The notes: generated by a model not told the origin, from the sequence alone. A stretch of 34,240 nucleotides of DNA from CAYZAK01 sp964476445 (GCA_964476445.1 CAYZAK010000016.1:1-34240); one strand, 5' to 3'. Numbered from the stretch's first letter, positions 7,023 to 15,940 are shown. Translations and numbers: made by a program.

Positions 7023-7052
7023 TGAAACGAAATTTATTTACAAGGCATCTAA
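7023..7052 (+). promoter_or_regulatory. ECF-type promoter motif before the sigma factor gene
   Basis: TGAAACGA (7023-7030), then CATCTAA (7046-7052), 17 bases between TGAAAC and CATCTAA. The same two boxes precede clpB (12749-12777) and hsp20 (15398-15426). TGAAAC is a typical ECF -35 box. The placement suggests autoregulation by the encoded sigma factor. Confidence 0.65.
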
Positions 7053-7055
7053 TTA

Positions 7056-7667
7056 TTGAAAGAACCAGATAAAGACACAGAATTTTTAATAGCAAAAGCC
7101 AAGACCGGGAATAAAGGGTCCCGGGGTGAATTGGTAAAAAAATTTGAAAATAAAGTGTACAACATAGCTTTAAAAATTACTGGGAATAAAGAAGACGCCG
7201 GGGATGTGGTCCAGGAAACTTTTAAAAAGGTTCTGGAAAAACTGGACACTTTCAGGGGGGAATCAAAATTTTCAACCTGGCTGTACAGGGTGACGGTTAA
7301 TACTGCCCTGATGAAAAAACGAAAACAAAAAAGGCAGAATTCCGTTTCCCTTGATAAACCTATTAATACTTACGGCGGGTTTACTCTGAAGCAGCAGTAT
7401 GAAGATAACTGGTCACCGGACCCTTTAAATAAAGTTGAACGGGAGGAGATAGGGAAAACAATTGATGAAGCGGTGAAAGAGCTGCCCGATAAATACCGTA
7501 CGGCCATAGTACTTAAAGATATTCAGGGTTTTTCTAATAAAGAAGGGGCGAAAATAATGAATATTTCGGTTCCCGCTTTTAAATCCCGGGCCCACCGGGC
7601 CAGATTAAAGGTGCGGGAAAAGTTGAACGAATATTTCAGTAAAAGCAGGTTTGAAAATGAACTATAA
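7056..7667 (+). CDS. RNA polymerase sigma factor, ECF subfamily (RpoE-like)
   Basis: A 203-residue sigma factor with only regions 2 and 4. Region 2 is at about 25-95 (DAGDVVQETFKKVLEKL, then ESKFSTWLYRVTVNTAL). Region 4 is at about 143-195 (LPDKYRTAIVLKDIQGFSNKE, then the helix-turn-helix AKIMNISVPAFKSRAHRAR). The only start that keeps region 2 whole is TTG 7056, and a TAA lies just upstream in frame (7050-7052). That start is only 3 bases past the proposed -10 box, so the mRNA may be nearly leaderless. Its gene overlaps the small downstream partner. The shared promoter implies it activates itself, clpB and hsp20. Confidence 0.9.
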   Translation: MKEPDKDTEFLIAKAKTGNKGSRGELVKKFENKVYNIALKITGNKEDAGDVVQETFKKVLEKLDTFRGESKFSTWLYRVTVNTALMKKRKQKRQNSVSLDKPINTYGGFTLKQQYEDNWSPDPLNKVEREEIGKTIDEAVKELPDKYRTAIVLKDIQGFSNKEGAKIMNISVPAFKSRAHRARLKVREKLNEYFSKSRFENEL

Positions 7668-7887
7668 ACAGTTTTGTCAGCTTCTTTCTGAATATTATGA
7701 CAAAGAGTTAGCAGACGATATTTGTCATGAATTTGAAGAAAAACTGCGGGAAAATCACCGATGCCGCATTACTTATAAAACTTTTAAAAGAACAATACGT
7801 TATGTTCGGGCTACCGAAGACAAAAAAATCCCTAAAAAAACCCGAAAAAAAATATACAGGTACTTAAAAATAAAAATAGATCTTTAA
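7657..7887 (+). CDS. Small degenerate zinc-finger anti-sigma-like protein
   Basis: A 76-residue protein from ATG 7657 (a TTG at 7651 is possible), overlapping the end of the sigma gene by 11 bases. The first half follows the anti-sigma zf-HC2 pattern: C-Q-L-L-S-E-Y-Y-D-K-E-L, then H-E-F-E-E-K-L-R-E-N-H-R-C. The usual H-x3-C-x2-C zinc site is not complete, because where a C-x2-C pair is expected there is N-H-R-C. There is no membrane segment, and the C-terminal half is very basic. The position fits a regulator of the upstream sigma, but it may not bind zinc or sense signals across the membrane. Confidence 0.65.
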   Translation: MNYKQFCQLLSEYYDKELADDICHEFEEKLRENHRCRITYKTFKRTIRYVRATEDKKIPKKTRKKIYRYLKIKIDL

Positions 7888-7984
7888 TCTGTAATATTTG
7901 GTCTTCTATTTTTTTTGCCAACCTGTCTTTAATATATTAAAATAAAAACAAGTTAATAAACCAGTAAACCAGAATAGAATCACC

Positions 7985-10432
7985 ATGATAAAAAAATTAC
8001 GGAAAATTATCCCCCCAATTCCTTCAGTAATGATGCTGGGGGTTGTTTCTCAGATAGGGCAGGTCCTCCTTTTACGAGAATTTCTGATGGTGTTTCAGGG
8101 TAATGAATTGTCTATCGGGATTATCCTGTCCGCCTGGATGATCTGGGCCGGCACCGGCAGTTTTTTGGGATCCTGGCTGACCTGCCGGTTTAAAGATATC
8201 CGGACGCCTATACTGGTCAGTTCACTGGCTGTTACTTTTGTACTTCCTTTGACAATACTGTTAATACGTAATGTAAGGAGGTTCTGGGGAATTTCCCCCG
8301 GCGCTTATTTAACTGTTTCTGATATACTGTTTTTCTGTTTTACACTAATGGCTCCGGTTGGGTTGTTGATTGGGGCCCAGTTTGTCTTTTTAGCTAAAAA
8401 CTGGAGAATAACCGGGGGGGGTGAAGGAACCGCCGGGGCCAGCAATACTTACATCACCGAAGCTCTCGGGAATATGGCCGGAGGCATACTTTTTACTTTA
8501 GTTCTGGTCCGTTATTTTACACCTCTCCAGAGCGGAGTAACGGTATCTGTTTTTATGCTGTCCGCGGCCATATTAATTTACCGAAATTCAAACCGAAATT
8601 CTATTCTCTCGGATTTGAAGCCCGGCGTGGTTGTGGCGGGGACCATAATATTTTTAATTTTAGTGTTCCCTGCTTTAGAGCAAATAGATAACCGGGGTTA
8701 TGCAGAGAAGTGGAAGTATTTCACCCCCGGCTATAATCTTAAGCAGATCTCCCATTCCCAGCACGGTACCATATCGGTGGTTGAAAGCGAAAACCAGTAT
8801 AATTTTTTTCAAAGCGGAAATTTAATTTTTAGTACCGCTGGAAAGGATACTCTCGCCCGGGGTCTGGAGGATCAGGATGGTGTAATATTTGCTCATTTCG
8901 GGATGCTCCAGCATAGTTCGCCCCGTAAAATACTGTTAATAGGGGGAGGGTTGCGGGGAACTCTGGCCGAAATTGTTGAGTACCCGGTAGACAGGATTGA
9001 CTATGTGGAGCTGGATAAGGTTCTTTTAGATACCGCCCGGTCTTTTGTCTCTACCCCCACCCTTAAAGCTTTGGACCATCCGAAAGTAAATATAATCCAT
9101 ACCGACGGTCGTCTATGGATAAAATCCGAGCCTGAACAATACGATTTAATAATAGTTGATATACCCGATCCCCAGACCGCCGCTATAAACCGTTATTATA
9201 CTATGGAGTTTTTTAAAGAAGTGCAAAATATTCTCAACCCCGGCGGGGTCTTCGTAATAGGAACTGTTTCTACTCCGGATTTAAGAAATATTGCTGTAGC
9301 CAACCGCAATACAACAGTGTACCACACACTAAATAAGATATTTAAAAATGTACTAACCGCCGGAGAGCGTTACATGTTTTACTTTGCCAGTGACAGCGAC
9401 AAACAGTTAACTGTCGATATTGCAAAGGTAAAAAAAAGATTTATTAATCAGGAAGTAAAAAGAGATGATTTCACTCCGCTTTATCTTCAGAACTTTTTAC
9501 AAAAAAACCGGATCCGGCGTTTAAACTGGATCGTTAAAAATCACGGTCACAAGCCTAAAGATCACCTTTCCGGGCCGTCGCCCGGGCCAGCCCGATTACC
9601 GTCGGTTTACGAGCAGAAAAAATATGAATTTGAGTTGCAACCGGTTAATGAAAAATATTTTATTAATTCTGATTTTAGACCTATAGGTTACCTGTATTCT
9701 TTAATGTTCTGGGAAAATCTTACCAGAGATTTTAGCCAGAGCAGGTTAATAAAATTACTTAAATTTAATTTTAGATGGTTATTTCTTTTAGTTATAGCGC
9801 CCCTAATTATAGTGATATCCGCCCGTTTTTTAACCCGGAACTCTAAAAAACGGCCGGATACGAGGTTTGGAATTTTATTTGCTGTGTTTACAACCGGTCT
9901 TTCCACAATGGCTTTACAGATTGTATTTATATTTTCGTTTCAGAGTATATACGGGTTTGTATATGAAGTAATAGGTTTAATAGTGGCTGTATTTATGGGC
10001 GGACTGGCCGCCGGCGCTTACATTTCCCACCGGTACATAGAAGATAAAACCAATTTAAATATTCTGGCCGGAATTCAGTTATTTATTGCTCTTATTTGTA
10101 TTATTGTTATTTTTATTTTGCCGGAGGCTGCTTCTTTAAAGAATACGACTGGTATATTTATAGTTTTTTCATTTATGACATTTAGTACCGGTTTTATAAA
10201 CGGTCTGGATTTCCCGGTGGAGATAGCCGCCTATAAAACGTTAAGTAAGAAGGTTGAAAAATCCACCGGATTAGTGTACGGTTTAGAATTACTGGGAGCC
10301 TGTTTCGGAGCCATACTGGCCAGCGTAATCATAGCTCCGGTCCACGGGATTATTGCCTGTTGTATTGTGGCCGCTGGAGCAGGAATTACTTCCCTGGGAG
10401 TTCTTTTAATATGCAGGAGGTCATATGGATAA
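7985..10432 (+). CDS. Membrane-embedded spermidine-synthase-like protein
   Basis: An 815-residue protein with a block of membrane helices (about 15-235), a soluble Rossmann domain of the spermidine synthase type (about 245-495), and a second block of helices (about 595-815). The soluble domain has the nucleotide loop LLIGGGLRGTLAEI (about 314-327), the acidic strand end DYVELD, and YDLIIVDIPDP (about 385-395), which keeps the Asp residues expected for an aminopropyltransferase-like active site. The first helices carry the GNELSIG phrase typical of this membrane family. True substrate unknown; polyamine synthesis is not proven. Its stop overlaps the start of the radical SAM gene by 8 bases. 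Confidence 0.8.
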   Translation: MIKKLRKIIPPIPSVMMLGVVSQIGQVLLLREFLMVFQGNELSIGIILSAWMIWAGTGSFLGSWLTCRFKDIRTPILVSSLAVTFVLPLTILLIRNVRRFWGISPGAYLTVSDILFFCFTLMAPVGLLIGAQFVFLAKNWRITGGGEGTAGASNTYITEALGNMAGGILFTLVLVRYFTPLQSGVTVSVFMLSAAILIYRNSNRNSILSDLKPGVVVAGTIIFLILVFPALEQIDNRGYAEKWKYFTPGYNLKQISHSQHGTISVVESENQYNFFQSGNLIFSTAGKDTLARGLEDQDGVIFAHFGMLQHSSPRKILLIGGGLRGTLAEIVEYPVDRIDYVELDKVLLDTARSFVSTPTLKALDHPKVNIIHTDGRLWIKSEPEQYDLIIVDIPDPQTAAINRYYTMEFFKEVQNILNPGGVFVIGTVSTPDLRNIAVANRNTTVYHTLNKIFKNVLTAGERYMFYFASDSDKQLTVDIAKVKKRFINQEVKRDDFTPLYLQNFLQKNRIRRLNWIVKNHGHKPKDHLSGPSPGPARLPSVYEQKKYEFELQPVNEKYFINSDFRPIGYLYSLMFWENLTRDFSQSRLIKLLKFNFRWLFLLVIAPLIIVISARFLTRNSKKRPDTRFGILFAVFTTGLSTMALQIVFIFSFQSIYGFVYEVIGLIVAVFMGGLAAGAYISHRYIEDKTNLNILAGIQLFIALICIIVIFILPEAASLKNTTGIFIVFSFMTFSTGFINGLDFPVEIAAYKTLSKKVEKSTGLVYGLELLGACFGAILASVIIAPVHGIIACCIVAAGAGITSLGVLLICRRSYG

Positions 10433-11588
10433 TAAGAATAAATTAAGTAGACGTAAATTTTTAAAATTAGGTTTAGCCGGAATAGGAGGTATTAGCCTTT
10501 TAACCGGCAGCAGCAGAAAAAGTTTTTCAAGTTCGCCAGATGCTGAACACCCTCCGGGAGCCCGGTTGGGGCTGGTGAAACCGGAACCGTCAATCTGGTT
10601 TGAAAAACTCGAAAATAATAAATTGAAATGCACCTTATGTCCTAAGTTTTGTGAATTAAAAGTCGGACACCGGGGTCCATGCCGGGTCAGGGAAAACCGT
10701 GACGGGAAGGGTTATACTTTAGCTTACGGTAATCCTGCTCTCATACAGGAGGATCCAATAGAGAGGAAACCTTACTTTCATGTTCTGCCAGGAAGCCGGT
10801 CTTTATCTATTGCCACGGCTGGTTGCAACTTGAGCTGTAAATTTTGTGAAGTATGGGATATGGCCCTGACTGCTCCGGAAGAATTGTACGCTTATGAAGT
10901 TTCTCCTGAAGAAACTATTGAATACGCCAGTGAATCTAAAGTAGGTTCTTTAAGTTACTCTTTTGGGGAGCCGGTTGTTTTTTATGAATATATGAAAGAT
11001 ATAGCCGTTCGGGCCAAAGAAACTGGGTTATTAAATTTAATGCACACCGCCGGCTATATAAACCGTGAACCTTTAGAGGAAATATCCGGTTATTTAGACG
11101 GGGTTAATGTGGATTTGAAAAGTATTGAAAATTCCTTTTATAAAGAAATTGTTGGCGGAGAATTACAGACTGTTTTAGATACTCTGAGATACCTGAGAAA
11201 AAAGAATATGCATATTGAAATTACTAATATGGTAATCCCCACCCTTAACGACGACCGCAAGCAGATAAAAAAAATGTGCGACTGGATAGTTCGGAATCTG
11301 GGGCCATCAATTCCGGTGCATTTTGCCAGATTTTACCCACTTTATAAATTATCCGGTCTGCCTCGGACGCCGGTTGCTACTCTGGATATGGCCCGGGAAA
11401 CCGCGATGACAGCGGGGTTAGAATATGTTTATGTATCCAGGGTCACCGGACATGAAGGGGAAAATACTTTTTGTCCAAAGTGCAATAATAAAATAATATC
11501 CAGGGTGGGATTTGTAATAGATGAGATAAATATTGACCGGGGAAGATGCGAGTACTGTAAAAACCTTATCCCGGGTCGGTGGGGTTAA
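10425..11588 (+). CDS. amrS: AmmeMemoRadiSam system radical SAM enzyme with Tat signal
   Basis: A 387-residue protein. Residues 7-30 form a twin-arginine signal (LSRRKFLK followed by a hydrophobic stretch). A Cys-rich part follows (C69, C72, C76, C86). The radical SAM cluster motif is C134-x3-C138-x2-C141 (AGCNLSCKFC). Near the C-terminus are two further CxxC pairs (CPKC and CEYC) that look like a rubredoxin-like or extra metal site. This arrangement is characteristic of the radical SAM partner of Memo and AMMECR1, both of which are encoded in this window (16079, 30748). The reaction of the system is unknown. Start set by AGGAGG (10415-10420). It overlaps the upstream membrane gene. Confidence 0.85.
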   Translation: MDNKNKLSRRKFLKLGLAGIGGISLLTGSSRKSFSSSPDAEHPPGARLGLVKPEPSIWFEKLENNKLKCTLCPKFCELKVGHRGPCRVRENRDGKGYTLAYGNPALIQEDPIERKPYFHVLPGSRSLSIATAGCNLSCKFCEVWDMALTAPEELYAYEVSPEETIEYASESKVGSLSYSFGEPVVFYEYMKDIAVRAKETGLLNLMHTAGYINREPLEEISGYLDGVNVDLKSIENSFYKEIVGGELQTVLDTLRYLRKKNMHIEITNMVIPTLNDDRKQIKKMCDWIVRNLGPSIPVHFARFYPLYKLSGLPRTPVATLDMARETAMTAGLEYVYVSRVTGHEGENTFCPKCNNKIISRVGFVIDEINIDRGRCEYCKNLIPGRWG

Positions 11589-12659
11589 TTAACGAAACAT
11601 TCTCCTGAATCTTTCCAGTCTGGATTCCGATCTTTTATCTAAATTTCTCAGGCCCGCTTCTCTGGCCCATGTAATAGCTTCTGTAAATTCATCCCTGTTT
11701 ATACTCCGGGCAATCCGTTCGTATTCATAAGCCTGGTGCTCCACCCGGTACTGGGACATAATATTTACGTAGGTATCTTTAGTTAAATTCTCCGCGATCC
11801 ATTTGACAAATTTCCGGGTTCCGGCAACCCGGTTGGGCATGACCAGATGACGGACCATAACCCCCCTCAGAGCAACCCCGTTATCATTGGTAATTAAATC
11901 GCCCACCTGACGGTGCATGGCTTTAATAGAACTTTGAGCTTTTTTGGGGTAATCGTGGGCCCCGGTAAATACATATTTGTCAGCTTCCTCACCGTCCATA
12001 AACTTAAGATCGGGAAGATATATGTCCACAATACCGTCCAGCAGCTTAATATTCTGAGGCAGTTCATATCCGCCGGTATTGTAGCACAACGGTATATCAA
12101 GACCCTGGTGTAGAGCAATCCGAACCGCACGTAAAATATTGGGCATAACATGGGTGGGGGTGACCAGATTTATATTATGGCAACCTCTTTGCTGTAAATT
12201 CAGCATTATATCAGCCAGCTCCCGGTCGCTTATTTGCCGACCTTTTCCCTGGTGGGCGATAGGCCAGTTCTGGCAGAAGACGCATCTTAAATTACAGTTG
12301 GAAAAAAATATCGTTCCCGACCCGTTATTGCCCACTAAAGGGAGTTCCTCCCCGAAGTGGGGTTGATGACTGTAGACTACAACTTTATCCGGAGCGTTGC
12401 AGAACCCTGTTTCGCCTTTAATGCGGTTGACACCGCACCGATGAGGACAAAGATCACATTTTTTAAGTTTTTTATAGGCCTGTTCGATACGGGATTTAAA
12501 TTCTTGGTTATCTTCTAATTGTTTATAAGCGGGGGCCCAGTTATTCGGTTTTTCAAGCGGTTTGTTTCCCATTGCCCGGGACTTACCGGTAAACCTGAAA
12601 AGGTAAGATAAAGCTCCTAAAAATAAGGTTTTTAAAAAATGTCTTCTTGATAACTTCAT
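11589..12659 (-). CDS. Radical SAM protein of the PflA-like/COG1313 type with Tat signal
   Basis: A 356-residue protein with an N-terminal twin-arginine motif (LSRRHFLK) and hydrophobic stretch (about 3-24). A four-cysteine region follows (C68, C71, C75, C87), then the radical SAM motif C122-x3-C126-x2-C129 (SNCNLRCVFC). The order of motifs (CDLCPHRCGVNR, GETGFC, then HFGEELPLVG, then LPDLKFM) is that of the pyruvate-formate-lyase-activating-enzyme-like proteins related to PflX. Its stop abuts the stop of the convergent radical SAM gene with no gap. Substrate unknown. Confidence 0.8.
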   Translation of the reverse strand: MKLSRRHFLKTLFLGALSYLFRFTGKSRAMGNKPLEKPNNWAPAYKQLEDNQEFKSRIEQAYKKLKKCDLCPHRCGVNRIKGETGFCNAPDKVVVYSHQPHFGEELPLVGNNGSGTIFFSNCNLRCVFCQNWPIAHQGKGRQISDRELADIMLNLQQRGCHNINLVTPTHVMPNILRAVRIALHQGLDIPLCYNTGGYELPQNIKLLDGIVDIYLPDLKFMDGEEADKYVFTGAHDYPKKAQSSIKAMHRQVGDLITNDNGVALRGVMVRHLVMPNRVAGTRKFVKWIAENLTKDTYVNIMSQYRVEHQAYEYERIARSINRDEFTEAITWAREAGLRNLDKRSESRLERFRRMFR

Positions 12660-12748
12660 ATAAATTCTCTCTATTTATTTTATACCGTTTAAATTATAAG
12701 TAAAAAATCTAAAAATTTCAAAAGGAGATGAAGTAAAATTAACTTTTC

Positions 12749-12777
12749 TGAAACGATTTAGATTTATATACATCTAA
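12749..12777 (+). promoter_or_regulatory. ECF-type promoter motif before clpB
   Basis: TGAAACGA (12749-12756) and CATCTAA (12771-12777), 16 bases between TGAAAC and CATCTAA, 42 bases before the start codon. Matches the sigma and hsp20 upstream motifs. Confidence 0.65.
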
Positions 12778-12819
12778 GTATTACAAACTTTTGAATAATA
12801 ATAAATTAAGGAGATAAAA

Positions 12820-15393
12820 ATGCAGTTAGATAAATTAACTATCAAAGCCAGAAAAGCTATAGAAAGCACCAGAAGTTTAGCCCAGAAATGGGGGCATCAG
12901 CAACTGGAAGTTGAACATCTTATGCTGGCCCTTTTAAGTGATGATAACGGTCTGACCGGGACTATTCTGAACAAAAGTGGAGTTCCTGTCCTCGGTTTAA
13001 AAAAAGATTTAGTAGAACATTTAGAAAACCGGACCCGGGTTTCGGGAAATGAAGAAATATATCTTTCACAGAGGTTAAACAGGGTTTTAAATAATTCTTT
13101 TAAAAAAGCGGAAAAATTTAAAGACGAATACGTTTCCGTAGAACATCTTTTACTATCTGTTTTAGAAGAAGATACAGGGAAAATAAAAAATCTAAAAGAA
13201 AAATATAATATTAATCCCGAAGATGTTCTTGAAGGTCTCAAGGATATACGTGGAAATCAACGGGTTACAGACCAGGATCCGGAATCAAAGTACAAGGTTT
13301 TGGAAAAATATGCCCGGGATTTGACAGAGCTAGCGTTCAAGGGAAAGTTGGATCCGGTAATAGGAAGAGATGACGAAATAAGAAGAGTGATACAGGTTTT
13401 ATCCCGCCGTAAAAAAAATAATCCGGTGCTTATCGGGGAACCGGGAACCGGAAAGACGGCTATTGCCGAAGGTCTGGCTAAAAGAATAACCGAAAAAGAC
13501 GTTCCCGAATCCCTAAAAAATAAAAAAGTTATAGCTCTGGATTTGGGAAGTCTGCTGGCCGGCGCTAAATTCAGGGGAGAATTTGAAGAAAGATTAAAAG
13601 CGGTTCTAAAGGAAATTAAAAACTCCAACGGACAGATCGTACTTTTTATTGATGAATTACACACTGTAGTGGGAGCAGGCAGCTCAGAAGGATCCGTGGA
13701 TGCTTCTAATATGTTAAAACCGGCTCTGGCCCGGGGGGAGTTAAGGTGCATAGGGGCTACCACTTTAGATGAGTACAGGGAGCATATTGAAAAAGATGCT
13801 GCTTTAGAACGCCGGTTTCAGAAGGTGCTGGTAAAGGAACCGGATGTTCAGGATACCATAGCTATCCTGAGAGGGCTTAAAGACAGATATGAAGTTTACC
13901 ACGGGGTGGAAATTAAAGATACGGCTATAGTTGCGGCGGCTACATTGTCTAATAGGTATATTACGGACAGATTTTTACCTGATAAAGCCATTGACTTAAT
14001 AGATGAGGCAGCTTCCAGATTAAATATAGAAATTGAAAGCATGCCCGCCGAAATTGATGAAGTAGAACGTCAGATCCGGCAATTGGAGATAGAAAAACGG
14101 GCTCTTAAAAAAGAAAAAGATGAGGCCAGCCGGGAAAGATTGAAAAATTTAAAGAACAGGTTGGCTAATTTACAGGAAAAAAGTGATGAACTTAAAAGTC
14201 ACTGGAAGCAGGAGAGAAATTTAATAGTAAAAATTAGAGATATCAAAGACAGAATAGAAAAAGCTAAAATTGAACAGGAAAAAGCTGAAAGAGAGACCGA
14301 TTTGGAACGTGCGTCGGAACTAAAATACGGGGTTATAAATGACTTAAAAAATGAACTAAAAAAGATGAACGGTAAACTTGAAAAGCTTCAAGAACATAAC
14401 CGAATTTTAAAAGAAGAAGTGGATGAGGATGAGATCGCTGAGGTTGTATCCTCTTGGACTGGGATACCCGTGTCTAAAATGCTGGAGAGCGAAAAACAGA
14501 AACTTATAAATATGGAACACAAAATTAAAGAACGGGTTGTGGGCCAGGATGTGGCTGTAAAACGGGTATCCGATGCGGTTAGAAGTTCGAGAGCGGGGCT
14601 TCAGGACCCCGACCGCCCGGTAGGATCATTTATCTTTGTCGGTCCTACCGGAGTAGGCAAAACGGAGCTGGCCAGGTCCTTGGCAGAGTTTCTTTTTGAT
14701 GATGAAGAAGCCATGATTCGTATTGATATGAGCGAGTACATGGAAAAACATTCCGTGTCCAGGTTAATAGGTTCCCCGCCCGGTTATGTAGGTTTTGACG
14801 AAGGCGGTCAGTTGACGGAGACTGTAAGACGTAGACCGTTTTCGGTAATTTTATTTGACGAGATAGAAAAAGCTCACCGGGACGTGTTTAACATACTACT
14901 TCAGTTGCTCGACGACGGCCGGCTTACCGATGGTCAGGGAAGGACGGTTAATTTTAAGAATACTATTGTAATAATGACTTCTAATCTGGGAAGCAGACAT
15001 ATTATTGATGAGACGGGTGAGGAAAAGATAATGGATGAACTCCGGGCAACCTTTAAACCGGAGTTTTTAAACCGACTGGATGATATAATATTTTTTAATG
15101 GCTTATCTAAAAAAGATTTGACAAACATAGTTGATATCCAGGTTAATAATTTAAGAGAGTACGCCCGGCAGAAGGATATAGGAATAGAATTAACCGAAAA
15201 GGCTAAAAAACAGCTTGCCAAAGAAGGGTACGATCCTAATTACGGAGCCCGGCCACTGAAGAGAATAATTCAAAGAAAGATAGTCAATCCCCTATCCATG
15301 AAAATATTAGAGGGGGTATTTAAAGATGGGGATACAATTATAGCTGATATTGATAAAAAGACCGAAAAATTTAGCTTTAAAAAAGGGAACTGA
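12820..15393 (+). CDS. clpB: ATP-dependent disaggregase ClpB
   Basis: An 857-residue Hsp100 protein of full usual length. N-terminal Clp repeats (about 1-145) are followed by the first AAA+ module with Walker A GEPGTGKT (206-213) and Walker B (about 274-279). A long charged coiled-coil M domain (about 405-535) marks ClpB rather than ClpC. The second AAA+ module has Walker A GPTGVGKT (608-615) and a GSPPGYVGFDEGG pore loop. It rescues aggregated proteins with DnaK; no dnaK is in the window. Start set by AAGGAGAT 6 bases before the ATG. It carries the ECF-type promoter. Confidence 0.97.
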   Translation: MQLDKLTIKARKAIESTRSLAQKWGHQQLEVEHLMLALLSDDNGLTGTILNKSGVPVLGLKKDLVEHLENRTRVSGNEEIYLSQRLNRVLNNSFKKAEKFKDEYVSVEHLLLSVLEEDTGKIKNLKEKYNINPEDVLEGLKDIRGNQRVTDQDPESKYKVLEKYARDLTELAFKGKLDPVIGRDDEIRRVIQVLSRRKKNNPVLIGEPGTGKTAIAEGLAKRITEKDVPESLKNKKVIALDLGSLLAGAKFRGEFEERLKAVLKEIKNSNGQIVLFIDELHTVVGAGSSEGSVDASNMLKPALARGELRCIGATTLDEYREHIEKDAALERRFQKVLVKEPDVQDTIAILRGLKDRYEVYHGVEIKDTAIVAAATLSNRYITDRFLPDKAIDLIDEAASRLNIEIESMPAEIDEVERQIRQLEIEKRALKKEKDEASRERLKNLKNRLANLQEKSDELKSHWKQERNLIVKIRDIKDRIEKAKIEQEKAERETDLERASELKYGVINDLKNELKKMNGKLEKLQEHNRILKEEVDEDEIAEVVSSWTGIPVSKMLESEKQKLINMEHKIKERVVGQDVAVKRVSDAVRSSRAGLQDPDRPVGSFIFVGPTGVGKTELARSLAEFLFDDEEAMIRIDMSEYMEKHSVSRLIGSPPGYVGFDEGGQLTETVRRRPFSVILFDEIEKAHRDVFNILLQLLDDGRLTDGQGRTVNFKNTIVIMTSNLGSRHIIDETGEEKIMDELRATFKPEFLNRLDDIIFFNGLSKKDLTNIVDIQVNNLREYARQKDIGIELTEKAKKQLAKEGYDPNYGARPLKRIIQRKIVNPLSMKILEGVFKDGDTIIADIDKKTEKFSFKKGN

Positions 15394-15397
15394 ATTT

Positions 15398-15426
15398 TGA
15401 AACGATTTTAATATACAGGCATCTAA
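15398..15426 (+). promoter_or_regulatory. ECF-type promoter motif before hsp20
   Basis: TGAAACGA (15398-15405) and CATCTAA (15420-15426), 16 bases between TGAAAC and CATCTAA, starting 5 bases after the clpB stop. From GGCATCTAA onward 19 bases are identical to the sigma-gene promoter. Confidence 0.65.
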
Positions 15427-15471
15427 TTATTGAAAGGAAATAAAAACAATAAAAAAAAGGAGGTGTTTGCT

Positions 15472-15912
15472 ATGACTGATTTAATTAACTGGGACCCTTT
15501 CAGAAAGTTAAGGCGAAAAGGTAGTTTATGGGATAGTTTTTTTGACACCGATATATCGGAACTGGTGAATATGGAGGAAGGTAACCGTCCGCCGGCTGTT
15601 GATATATATGAAGAGGATAATAAAATAGTGGCTGAAGCCGATATGCCCGGACTGGATAAAGAGGATATAGATATCTCTATTGATGAAGATATCCTTACCA
15701 TCCAGGGAGCCAGAAAAGAAGAGAATAAACGGGAAGAAGATGACTGTTACTACAGCGAGAGAAATTATATGAGTTTCGCCCGGAGTATAAAATTGCCCTC
15801 AGCTGTAGATAATTCTAAAGCGGAAGCCAAGTATAAAAAAGGTGTACTTAAAATTACTCTGCCCAAGAAAAAAATTGAGGAGAAAAAACAGAAAAAAATT
15901 GATATAAAATAG
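15472..15912 (+). CDS. Small heat-shock protein, Hsp20/alpha-crystallin family
   Basis: A 146-residue chaperone starting at ATG 15472, 8 bases after AGGAGG. A TTG at 15430 is in frame but lies only 3 bases past the promoter -10, so it is not the start. The alpha-crystallin domain spans about 40-135. It has PAVDIYEEDNKIVAEADMPG, the DILTIQGARKEE strand, and the GVLKITLPK motif at the C-terminal edge, followed by a Lys-rich tail with IDIK. It holds unfolding proteins for ClpB/DnaK, and lies directly downstream of clpB with its own ECF-type promoter and a terminator behind it. Confidence 0.95.
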   Translation: MTDLINWDPFRKLRRKGSLWDSFFDTDISELVNMEEGNRPPAVDIYEEDNKIVAEADMPGLDKEDIDISIDEDILTIQGARKEENKREEDDCYYSERNYMSFARSIKLPSAVDNSKAEAKYKKGVLKITLPKKKIEEKKQKKIDIK

Positions 15913-15940
15913 CAGGGTAAACATATAATCCTCTGGAAAG

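Noticed and set aside
13257..13763. 168-residue open frame on the minus strand
   Set aside because: It lies wholly opposite clpB, has no ribosome binding site and no recognisable domain; it mirrors clpB codon use.
15430..15471. Upstream TTG start for hsp20
   Set aside because: It sits 3 bases after the proposed -10 box and lacks a ribosome binding site, whereas ATG 15472 has AGGAGG.
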